Positions 1 to 9,794 of a DNA stretch of 64,000 nucleotides are shown piece after piece (within the stretch, counting starts at the first letter, position 1; every line of letters starts with the position of its first letter). The stretch comes from Leucocoprinus leucothites (Eukaryota > Basidiomycota > Agaricomycetes > Agaricales > Agaricaceae): NCBI GenBank assembly GCA_013368445.1, contig JAACJO010000011.1, positions 806,001-870,000 on the forward strand, written 5' to 3'. The notes below the pieces were generated by a model that did no database searches, was not told the DNA's origin, and saw only the letters and a program-made list of their open reading frames with translations. The position numbers were made by a program, and so were the translations under genes.

Positions 1-2320
1 CTCAACCCCGAAAGCATCTTCGGTAGCTCTGATGGCGCTATAGGTTCAATTGCGATTTTCAGCACGGATTCAGTAATGTGCTTGATGGGGCGGAAGATGT
101 AAAGGTCATCTTCAATGGAAGCTGAAGCGATTGTTGCAGTCTTGGAAATGGAAGCGTCGACACCGCCGATGAGGACCAAGTTTCCTGCTGTGACTTCTTC
201 TGCGGGGATGAAATACCTGGAAACTGCGTCACGATGGGGTCGTAATGGAATAAAATGTACGAATTACCGGGCTTCAGGCATCCAGAGTTCCTCAACAGTG
301 GTTTTCATCATGTCCTCCTCGTCTTCCGGGGAATACTCTTCACCCAACACTTTGACATCTGCACCTTTTCTCAGTGTTCCACTCATGATGCGTCCGAATG
401 CCCTAAAGGACTGTGCGTCGGTCGTGTGATATAGTTTTGTGACATGTACCATAACGGGACCATCTGGATCACAGGATTTCATAGAAATCGCCTGTTCAGA
501 GTTCTGAGGGCCTGTGTAAATGCTTTCGACCTATTATAGTATTTTTAGCAAAAGAGCAGTAACCTGAGACCCCATTAAAGCACACCTTATTCGCAGCATT
601 CTCCACAGGGGAAGGAATATGTTCAACGATCACATCCACCAAACCAGTAGCAGGACCAAAGAATTGGTCCAGCACAACTTTTAACAAGGGTCGAACGTCC
701 ATCTTATAGACAACAGGTTTGAGTGTGATTCCGAGCGTTGCTAGTGTATCCTTCAGCGCATCAGTATCCTCACTCAATACATGGCTGTAGACCTTGTAAA
801 GAGGATTGAGGATAAAGTGAACAAAAGTGCGCTCTTGCTCTGGATCAGCTTGTTTGCGCGTGAAGCGCCGTGAGTCCTGGTCGAAATAGATATCTCCCCA
901 AAGGCGCGCAGCGAAAGCCTTGACATCGAGTTTGCCTACAGCGCAGTTCAGTGAACATGTCAGAATAATCGGAAGAAAGCCAGAATGGCACCATATGTAT
1001 TTGCATATAATTTTGCAAACGAGCGGAGAGTGAAACAATAGTTCATATCTGTGCTGGAAAACGCAACGTTGCCATTCTCTGGGCTAAGACGGTGCTCTGG
1101 GTCGGGGTCGATACCGCTTTTGAAAAAGTATCCCAGCTGCTTCAACATGAGTAAACCACTGTAAACGGTGAGGGGCCCACCTGATGAAAGTATTAATTTC
1201 CTCAATCGTGTGTTTAATCTTATAGTATGCATCGGTAGGTTTGATACGGAGCTCGAGGATAAGTCTGTCGATTTTGTTCACGACAAGGGTAATTTTGATA
1301 CCTTCTTGCAATGCATGTCTGATGATATTTTCCGCGCCGACCATAAGCTGTTCATGTAATGAGAAAAATAGAAATAGAAAAAAAAACGAAGGACGAAGCC
1401 TCACCCCTTCTACAACGTCCACAACAAGTAGAATACCGTCTGCCAGACGCATAGCCGAGGCAACTTCATCGATAAAATTGACATGTCCAGGCGTGTCAAT
1501 GAGGTGAATGAGATGCGACTTTCCGGCGGTTGTTTGAAGAATAAGAGACATTGGAGAGGATTTGATGGAGACTTCGCGCTCCCGCGAGAGAATATGCGTG
1601 TCTGTGTATCGAACCTGTGGTAGCAAGGCTAAGTCAGCTCTCAAGGGTCCAGAATAGGACAAACTCGCGCACCGGCTTGTCTGCATCCCACACCAGCTTA
1701 TGTGTCTCGAAGACCAACATGTCCATCAGAGCCGTCTTTCCATGGTGCAAATGTCCGACAACAGCGACATTTCGAACCATCTCCGGAAAACTTATCATGT
1801 TCAATAAGAATCTGTATTTCATCACATCAACGACACCGGGCGACCTAAAGGCAGTCATAGTCGACGCACCCTTTGTCGAAACGCGTTTGCGGCATATCCT
1901 TTTCCTCCACGGTCCATTTTCTAACTTTAATGGGTGCTACAATCGGCTCAGAGAGAGGTTGGGCATCTTCCTCCTGGACTAATGTCTCAACATCTGCACC
2001 GTACAGGTCACTTGCTGAAGGATAATATTGCTTGTCTTCATGCAAAATGACAGCATTATGGGTTGGTTCATCTGAGCAAACGAACAGAACATCAGCCTAA
2101 ACTCCCTTAAGACGACACATACACTCGCACCATCAACTTCCATGAGCGCCATATTGTTATCCGGCTCTTGCATCTGCTCGTCGTCGAATCCCTCTAGTGG
2201 TACAGCAGCTCCAGAAGGCTGAGGGATGAACTGGTTCTGCTCCATTTCCTCCTCATCCTCAGAGTCCAGGTCGGCACCAATGTAGTTTCCAAACTCGTCA
2301 TAATCCTCTAGAGAAGCCAT
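1..2320 (-). CDS. SNU114: Snu114/EFTUD2, U5 snRNP GTPase (C-terminus outside window)
   Basis: This is the EF-2-like GTPase of the U5 snRNP, which controls Brr2-driven spliceosome activation and disassembly in the nucleus. The protein starts MASLEDYDEFGNYIGADL with an acidic N-terminus. It then has the family segment HEDKQYYPSASDLYG, a G1 loop GHLHHGKT, G3 DTPGHVNF, and G4 NKID. The translation-factor domain II (GPVMVHVTKLYHTTDAQSFR) and the motif PSELPKM lie at the left edge. The HLHHGKT form of the P-loop is normal for this family and separates it from EF-2. At least six short introns interrupt the gene, for example near 2040-2130, 1350-1410 and 480-590. Roughly the last third (EF-2 domains III-V) lies beyond base 1. 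Its start is about 190 bp from the divergently transcribed prefoldin gene. Confidence 0.95.
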
Positions 2321-2507
2321 TTTGAAGAGAAATAGAAACCAGGTAGGTCGGAAACTCTGATGCGAGTGAGTGATGAGGGTGCTGAAGCTGAAAGCACGCG
2401 AATATTTTGTTGGTGGTGTTTAGCCAAAAACGTCACACTTTGCGTTACTAATACGCGTCTACCAGGAACCCTCATCATCTGGCCTCTTCTCACTCCTGGT
2501 ACCCGCG

Positions 2508-3090
2508 ATGGCCACACTCTCGGACGAGACATTGCGCAAGGTCAATTTTTACGGCTAATTACCATCACGCTAGCTCAGATCAAGAAAACTGCTGTCAGAT
2601 TCTGGTGCAAATCCAACAAACGGCCATCCAGTCTCAACGTGCGCTCAATGTCTCAACACAACAAATCAGCTCTAAAGACCGCGAACGAAAAATCCTCCAG
2701 CTGACGATCAAGGAGATTTCTGCAATGGATGAGGATGTACACCTATATAAGGGCGTTGGCAAAATGTACGACACTTCCTATTATCGATTCATGAGAAATA
2801 CTTACACCGAATAGGTTCATGATGGAACCTCACAAAACAATGATCGGGGACCTGAAAAGTCAGGAAAAGGAGCTGACCGACGATATTAACAATCTTAATA
2901 AAAAGGTACTATACTCCCCATAAAAGAGATTCACTCATACTTCCCGTATCAGGCCAAATTCCTCGAGAAACAGTTCAACGACGCCCAAGCTCAACTACGT
3001 GATATCGTGGGTTTTCCGTTGGCTTTTTCAGTGATGCTGGCTTGCTCAGATCTGATATTCCAGTTTCATCATGCCCCAAAACAACAATAA
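2508..3090 (+). CDS. PFD1: Prefoldin subunit 1
   Basis: This is a beta-type subunit of the hexameric prefoldin co-chaperone, which passes nascent actin and tubulin to the CCT chaperonin in the cytosol. I read five exons: 2508-2540, 2599-2765, 2815-2905, 2953-3006 and 3064-3090. They give 123 residues, the usual size for the family. The N-terminus MATLSDETLRK continues into the first helix (QIQQTAIQSQRALN). The beta-hairpin region (DEDVHLYKGVGKMF) and a C-terminal coiled coil (KSQEKELTDDINNLNKKAKF) follow. All introns are GT-AG and keep the frame. The last exon is short (FHHAPKQQ) and is the least certain; reading through its intron would give a longer tail. It is divergent from SNU114 across about 190 bp. 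Confidence 0.9.
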
Positions 3091-4068
3091 ATTATGAAAG
3101 CCTTCATTCATACTCTCTGCCGTACGAGTTTCCATTGGCCGCCTGACGGCTCTGAGTCCTTTTTGAGAAAGGGGACTTGCTCCGACTTGTAATCGGAGGC
3201 GGCTCCTATCAAACTCTGCTCGATAATGCGTTCCTTGGCCCTCCTCGCACGATTACCGATCATGGTTTTCACTTCATGTAAATCTCGGCGCTCCCAGGAC
3301 ATGTCAATCCATTGTTCCCCTACCAAACCAAAACACTGACCTGAACGGTCGCATTTTCCCATGGGTGTACAGTTATGATTCAAAGATCAGCGGACTTAAT
3401 GCTGCCCAACTTCATGCCGAAGGTGCCTTCCGTCCCACAAATTAAACGCACAAGTCCGCTCTGCCTTCTCACAGCATGTATTCTCTCCGAGCATATCGAT
3501 TGTTGATAGATCGGCTTTGAGGACGGTGATTCCATCATTCATTGAAAAAGCTACTGTTCGAGCCCTCGAACACAACCCGGGTGACATCGCAAATGATCTT
3601 CCGTGACAGCGAATCTGGATATTTCAGACGTGTCCACGCTGTGAATAAGGTACAATATCAATCTTAACGAATACAAAATCCTGATTCTCTTGTCGGTGAA
3701 CTGATATCCTCTGAAGGATTGAGTTGGATCTCTGGGTTTTCTGCCGAAGATAAACCTAGCAAATCTGTTCCGTGGCCTTTCTGGCATGCGCTCGTCCCAT
3801 TCCAACGTTGAATCCGAGCCATCTTTTTCACGCCTGTCAGCTCAAGAACAAGATCGATGCGTCAGCTTGCATCGATGGACAGTTCCCTCAGGTCAACTAT
3901 CTCACGTTTAGTATCGATGCTTCTCCTAAGGTGCCTTTTTCATCCCAGGTGGAAATTTCGGTTCGTTCCTGGAATAAAAGGCTGGACTCAGTGGCTCAAA
4001 ATTCCCTCTTTGACCCCCAACTCATTCTTCCTGTCTCTCTTTCCTTACCCTTGGTGAACGTTTGAACT
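3091..4068. other. Unassigned kilobase, possibly a decayed gene
   Basis: I could not build a convincing gene here. Both strands have short coding-like stretches: on plus around 3473-3600 (VDRSALRTVIPSFIEKATV) and 3745-3912, and on minus around 3108-3300 (MIGNRARRAKERIIEQSLIG). They are broken by stops, and no consistent set of splice sites joins them. A decayed gene, or a gene with unusual introns, would both fit. The right end holds the promoter of the next gene, with a TATA-like AATAAAAG at 3973, about 96 bp before its start codon. Confidence 0.35.
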
Positions 4069-5595
4069 ATGATACTAAGTGCCGCTTCCTGGGTACCCTT
4101 CTCTTGCCTTTTCGCCTCCGCCTGGGCACATACTTTCAACCTCACGTCCACATCGATAACCCATACATCGTCGTCCTCATCCCCAACGCATATCTTAGCT
4201 GACACGAAAGCAGTATCCTCGACCCCTTCTCCCTCCTCGTCGTTAAAATCCGATTCATCTTCTCCCTCCCCGTCATCAACATCTGCCTCTCTTTCCCCCT
4301 CTTCGACACCAATGCCCAGCTCATCCCCCACCAAGCCTGGAGTCAAGAACTCCAAACGTGGGATTGCCTTCGCATCGAATGGTAACACCGACGACATTAT
4401 CAACGCCAACCAAACTAAGAGTGTGATCTCCTGGATATACAACTGGGCGGACCTACCACCCGCATATATCGCAGAATCCAACCTGAAGTTTATACCAATG
4501 CAATGGGGCTCAGGCAGTATCAACCAATTCGCGAGTGCAATCAGCGCTCAGGGTGCAGATACTATCCTCGTAAGGCATTCCGATTTCCTTTTCAATCTTC
4601 CTATGCCTGATGACCGATAATTCCGCCCCTGATCCGTATAGACATATAATGAACCCGATTTTGTCAACGAGGCCAATATAGCGGCTAAAGATGCTGCGGC
4701 ACTCTGGATGCAGTTTATTCAACCGCTGAAACAGCAAGGCCTAAGAATTGGTGGTCCTGCGGTCACTGCAGCCCCGACTGGGAAAGCCTGGTTGACGGAG
4801 TTCTTGACGGAGTGCAACAAATGCTCAATTGACTTTTTGCCACTGCACTGGTAAGTTTCCTTTCGTCCTCGGGATCATGCACTGGTGGGCCCGCCTAACT
4901 AGCACGGGGTTGCTCAGGTACGGTTCTGGCGTGGAAGGATTCTATAGCTATCTCGGGGATATGCATGCAACGTTCCCTCAATTCCCGATCTGGATCACTG
5001 AATACGCTGACACCTCTGATAACAAAACGGGTGCGTCGTCTATTATACGATGTGTCCTCTTGTTCGATGACTGATGGTTCTGCTCTCCCATAATCACTAG
5101 ACGTCTGGAACTTCATGAATCAGACCATCAATTACTTGGACTCATTAGATTGGGTTGAGCGTTATTCGTGGTTCGGCTTCTTCGTGAGTTCCGTAATCCC
5201 AGTGGCCTAAACATACTTATGTTTATACTTTCATGTCTTCGCAGAGACCAGAGGACAAAGTCAATTACAGTAAGCGGCTCACCTTTTCTAATTGACCGTT
5301 TCGAGTTCCCTCGGACTCATGCTCTATTATTTATCACATAGACATGCTTGATGATGATGGCAGCCTCAACGATCTCGGGAAGCTCTACATCGGAGCCAAC
5401 ACCATCCACACCTCTCCTCGAAACAATCAGACAGGTCCGCAATATCAGACTATCAGTCCCTCTGACCAGCCTGGCCAGCCTCTCGTCACATCATGGCCGA
5501 AGGCCAACGGGGCTACTACAGCCACATCTCAATGGATCCAAGTATCTAGCGCATTGTGGCTATTAATTTTAAGCATAGCTATAACGCTGTACTGA
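4069..5595 (+). CDS. Secreted or surface-anchored glycoside hydrolase, GH128/Asl1-like
   Basis: Six exons (4069-4569, 4642-4850, 4918-5030, 5101-5183, 5245-5269, 5342-5595) give 394 residues. A signal peptide (hydrophobic residues 1-20) is followed by a Ser/Thr/Pro-rich linker to about residue 90, likely heavily O-mannosylated. The catalytic domain starts near KRGIAFASNG. It carries TYNEPD (expected acid/base Glu) and WITEYAD (expected nucleophile Glu) on a TIM-barrel pattern, with QWGSG and GGPAVTA as further family signatures. The C-terminus is a Ser/Thr stretch plus a hydrophobic tail (SALWLLILSIAITLY), as in GPI-anchored wall proteins. GH128 enzymes cut beta-1,3-glucan, so a role in remodelling the fungus's own wall is likely; the exact substrate is inferred. 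All introns are GT-AG and restore the frame. Confidence 0.88.
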
Positions 5596-7345
5596 GTTAT
5601 CAAGCAGTTCGTTCCCCGTCTTTTTAAGTGCAGATTCTCCGGGCATTAGGCCTCCTTGCAGCCTTTTCTTGTTGCTACTTGTGGAGTTTTAGCTACGTGT
5701 TCCCTGCCTCACACGCTCTTTTCTACTCACCACGGACGATACTCATAATTAACTTAGTCACTGTGTAACCTCAATTTTAATATCTACATTTGTAATCACC
5801 GAACCTTTACCTCAGCCCCTAGAACACTGAATATATATCTGAAAGTACTATCAATGGGACATGGCGCAGGTGGGATATATCTGTCATGTGTTGGTGGTTA
5901 AATGTTACCATCTTCACACCATCAAGCCCCTGTACCAACTTTAAGGCCTAATGGCTTGGAGGATGCGAGATGAAACCAATCGCCAGGTCCATACGACCAA
6001 ATGTTTCCTCCAAATTTCTGAGCCCTTGGCTTCATACTCAAGCTTGCATGGGTGCCGTCTCTGACCCCAGAAGGCCGGTGACATCAGACCTTGATATAAC
6101 CGTTGCATAATCTACACGAAGAAAACTAACTGGGTGTAGGTGATTCAGGTGATCCAGCTGTACGGTAAACGGCCGTCGCGGCTAGCTAGGTCCTCCGGGA
6201 GTGTTGGTCAGGAGAACAGGGTCTTGCAGGTGCACGAGATTATGCGTCAGGTAATAAACTGATATGGGCAAAAGGTGAGGGCGAGGAAGAGAAGGCCCCT
6301 GATAAAATAGAGAAGAAGAGGAATAAACCGAGACCTCCGGTGGGCATTGTGACACATGCTTTGGAATGTAAAAATTTGGGTGTTGTTGGTCCCTGGAGTG
6401 TAGAGTAATAGGTATGATCAACTCCCTCTAAAACAAGCTTGATTGAACGACTTTGTCGGTCAAGATTAAATACTAAGCATCTAGATAGCATTTCCAAGTC
6501 TCAAGATCTCGCGTCTTGTATATCTCCCCATATTAGTATTATTCTGATCGAGTCTGCGCACTGAACACTGTCAGCGGCTCTTCACGCCTAACTTATAACA
6601 AGATATTGTCCCAGATTCTGAGAAGAAACGATAATGAGAAGACTTGAGTCAGCTCAGGAGGCCTAGTCCTAGTCAGCCTGCGCCCAATTCATTGAACCAA
6701 ACGACGGTGGTGGATAGAGTGGTGATTGGATAAATGATGGTTAGTTGTAATTGACTTTGACCAAGCCTACACCATCTCTTCGTAACTCCCATCAGGTCTC
6801 GACTCCATTTTTAGAGGGTGAAGTGGCTACGCCAAGGTACTAAAAATGAGCGCTGTCGGACTCCTGTCGCTTTGGAATTCAACCCCATGGGAGGTTGGCA
6901 CCGCTGTGATGGCCCTGCGTAGCATTGACGCGTAACAGCCTGTTGCATCTTTGTCTTCACTTTGATCATGGTGAAACCCGTTGCGAATGCTTGCGTGCAA
7001 GAGTATTGCCTATCTTTCGTTCCACCCCCGGATAGGCTTAGGAGCGTCGTTCCATCCCCCTCTCGCGGTCGGCCGGTCACTTCCAAACCGGGAGGGGTTT
7101 TGCTGAACCTAGTTCCATCTCCACCATTGTCATCATGGGAGTACCGAAACCGGACACAGCACTTCCGCCTATCAGACACACATTCAGAATAACACCGGTC
7201 TCCTAGTTTTCACCAGGAAAGTTCAGGATGGTTGCCCCATGGCCGTCAAGGAAATATGGATACCAGAAACAAAACAACCATCCAGCATGCGAGCCTGTAA
7301 CTTGGCTGACGGCACAGAGACCCTCTAGATGACCATGCCTTGGCC
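5596..7345. other. Intergenic, no gene recognised
   Basis: About 1.75 kb between the GH128-like gene and the K gene. Short reading frames on both strands (for example 6811-7179 minus and 6962-7192 plus) overlap each other and show no family signature or splice structure. I see nothing supportable apart from the K promoter region at the right end. Confidence 0.5.
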
Positions 7346-7353
7346 TATAAAAG
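7346..7353 (+). promoter_or_regulatory. TATA box of the K gene
   Basis: TATAAAAG lies 182 bp upstream of the K start codon. A pyrimidine-rich stretch follows, as expected before a basidiomycete transcription start. Confidence 0.6.
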
Positions 7354-7527
7354 CCTGTCGACAATGGTCTCGTCTCTCCAGTGCCCGGTGCATCTCGTTC
7401 CTACAGTTACTTCGGCTGGCCCTTGTAACTTTCCTGCTCATCCAAACGCCCTCAGCAGCAATCGCTCTCACTTCACGACCTTTGGTGACCTACAACGCCT
7501 CCAACCTCACGCCATTAATCAATCATC

Positions 7528-8833
7528 ATGAAGTTCTCTACCTCCTTCGTCGTTCTTGCCTTTGTTCTCTCCAAGACCGCGATTGCACTACCTGTCGTAC
7601 GTCCAATTTGCCTGTTTGTCAACTAGCCATTCTGACGCATCTCTGTAGGATGCTGATGCTTTCGATCTCGTTGAACGCGATTTGACCGATTCATACGACC
7701 TCGAAGCTCGAGGATTCTACGACAATGTCTACGAAGAGCGGTCCCTGGACGAGGCCGAGCTCTTCGAGCGTGAAATGCTCGGCGACGAATTTGAGGCGCG
7801 TGACTTGGATGCCCGCGGCAAGGTATAGTGTGGTGTGCTCGTACACTAGTTCATTGCTAAGAGTGCTTTCCCAGTCCGGCCACTCTCCTTCGCCTCCCAC
7901 CTCACATGATCCCAAACCTGCGCCGTCTAAACCTAAGCCAGGCAAGCACGACTCCAAGGGAACATGCAAGAAGCCCAAGTTCCGTGTTGGCAAGCGTTCG
8001 CTCAGCACGATCAACTCTAGGACTGTTACCGGTCAGAGTAGGTGCACTGTTGTAGTGCTGTTAATGTGTGTGGCTCATTGTGTTGGAACTTTGATCAGCT
8101 ATCACAGTCGGGGGAAAGCAGTACAAGCTCGGCGAAGCTGTTTCCGGAAATGGTGGTGAAGAGGTAGGGTCTACCTCAACAGCGCTCTGGGTAACCCACT
8201 GACGACAGCTGCAGACATTCATGGTCGATGGTGGGAAAGCATTCGCCAAGCGTCCCAAGAAGAAGGGCAATGCGCCTCCTGCCTTCACTACCGAGGTCTC
8301 GAACACGAAGAAGGCGTCCGATGCTCTCCACAGTGGACTGTTTGTCGCTGAGGGCACATTCGGTGAATACCACTGGCTCATCACAGGTGCTATGCCTGGC
8401 GGTGAGATCATGGGGAGGTGGTTCCAAGACAAGGCGAAGTTTGCGACAAAGAAGGCCTGTGAAGATGACATGGCGGATGCTAGGAAGGCGATCAAGGCAC
8501 AGCAGGAGAAGTTGGCTCATGCCGGCGTTGGTGTGCATGCGGACAGTCATCCTGGAAATGTGGGTGCTATTCCGCTGGTGGTACTGACAGCTCACTGACT
8601 AACGGGATGCACGAATAGTGGTTTGTGCCGCAGACTGGGAAGATTACGACTGCTTTGCCAATCGACTTCGGCATAGTCATGCCTGCGGTACGCCTCATTC
8701 CACTAGGCTATGTTCGGGTTTAACTGACTTTACACGGCAGAGCACGAATATCGACAAGCTCCTCACGGATCAGTACAAGTATCCGCAAGACACTTGGAAT
8801 GCCCTCAAGGACTGCGACATTTGCAAGCCCTGA
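7528..8833 (+). CDS. Secreted protein with kinase-like motifs (K)
   Basis: Seven exons (7528-7596, 7649-7822, 7875-8037, 8099-8163, 8215-8559, 8619-8687, 8741-8833) give exactly 326 codons, 325 residues. A clear signal peptide (MKFSTSFVVLAFVLSKTAIA) precedes a pro-region with repeated acidic-Leu-Glu-Arg units (LVERDL, DLEARG, EERSL, LFERE, EARDLDARGK). A Pro/Lys-rich linker and a basic GKRS site follow, suggesting processing. The C-terminal domain reads like a minimal protein-kinase fold: a glycine-rich YKLGEAVSGNGGEE, an invariant-Lys-like KAFAKRP, a helical lysine-rich middle, a catalytic-loop-like VHADSHPGNW, and a metal-binding PIDFG. It ends with paired cysteines (KDCDICKP). What is seen is the motif order; kinase activity is inference and substrate is unknown. 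It could equally be an aminoglycoside-phosphotransferase-type relic. Partial copies lie at 27441-27478 and 42713-42951. Confidence 0.8.
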
Positions 8834-8970
8834 GTACTGATGTGGTAGCTACGACAGATAAATATCAAAATACATGCGTTTTCTCTACAGAGCCTGACCT
8901 CAGTGTGATGCTAATGATGCTCCCTGAGTCGCGAATCAATTTCATAGTAATGAGACGGTGTGCCGCAGCT

Positions 8971-9190
8971 TCATTTGAAGGACAGGACGATATCAGAATC
9001 TGGTTTGTGAGCCCGCTTGAAACGCTCGGCGACTCGGTCCATAAATGAGTATATCTGCGACGAACAACTCCCTTGGTAAGGCCTAAGGCTTGGCAAATCA
9101 TCTGTGTCGCTCCGGAGTTGGCGATATAACTTCTCGTTTTGTATAGCACAGGGGGGCACTCGAGATGGCGGAGGGCCCTGCTAGAGATCT
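8971..9190 (-). pseudogene. 3' fragment of an F-box-like B gene (B0)
   Basis: The minus strand encodes the last exon of family B: DTDDL, YQGS, SSQIYSFMDRV, ERFKR and DIVLSFK before a stop, matching the C-termini of the B genes near 27.2, 38.8 and 42.5 kb. Homology begins near 9190 (ALRHLECPPVLYK-like, with shifts) and nothing of the upstream exons remains. There is a frame change near the proximal end. It converges tail to tail with K, as the K remnants do with B1 and B3. Confidence 0.85.
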
Positions 9191-9202
9191 CGGAGAACTA
9201 CT

Positions 9203-9415
9203 CGATTGTATTGATGTTCAATCCCACGTCTTCGGCTCGTCTGGTTGAAAACCACTTCCGCATAGTTTTCTTAGTGTCACCCTTTTCCGGCGCCATTCAC
9301 TCGCGGGTTTGTGCCGATCGTTGGGGTTTTGATTACCGGTCTGATATCTGTGCTCTTGAGACTATTTCGATTACTACTTCTTCTTATACACAAGGTTGAT
9401 GGCCTCAACAGTTGT
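9203..9415 (+). pseudogene. 3' fragment of an F-box-like A gene (A0)
   Basis: The plus strand from about 9203 aligns by eye with the minus-strand 3' end of A1: GATTGATGTTCAA-type sequence, CACGTCTTCGGC, then CCCTTTTCCGG and TACCGGTCTGATAT. The matches run past the A1 stop into 3' flank. The reading frame is not maintained. It starts about 13 bp from the end of the B0 fragment, so only the distal ends of both genes remain and the shared promoter side has been deleted. Confidence 0.75.
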
Positions 9416-9794
9416 CATTTCTTCAGATTATACCGTGATATCCAGCTTCCCAAATTTCAGGACCAGCTTCGAAAAATTTCTTTGGTCTGGTTTACAGTTA
9501 GGACTGTAGCTCCGCTGAATATAAGTCTTAGTAGCCTCCTTTTCTTGTTGATGTCAGTCACTATCCAGCCATATAGACTCAATAGTCAATGGCGAGCTCA
9601 ATTATCTGTCGCTGCTTTCGACGTGCTACATCCAACAACAGAATACCGTGACGGTCGCGCGCTTTATCTATTATATAATTAATTAAGTTATAAAAACGAG
9701 CAGCTCTATGCCTCTCGTGCTTGATTAATAGCAGTGAACATGAACCTAGGAATTATTGTCCTTGCTTCTATAGAAAGAGCCCTGGTGCGCTAGC
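9416..9794. other. Intergenic, AT-rich, nothing recognised
   Basis: No gene or RNA signature. It forms the 3' flank of the F-box gene on the minus strand. The AT-rich stretch near 9670-9690 could serve in 3' end formation. Confidence 0.4.

Noticed and set aside
4142..4523. Long minus-strand frames opposite the GH128-like gene
   Set aside because: They are antisense to the Ser/Thr-rich linker and catalytic exons, and their acidic composition mirrors the Ser codons on the other strand.
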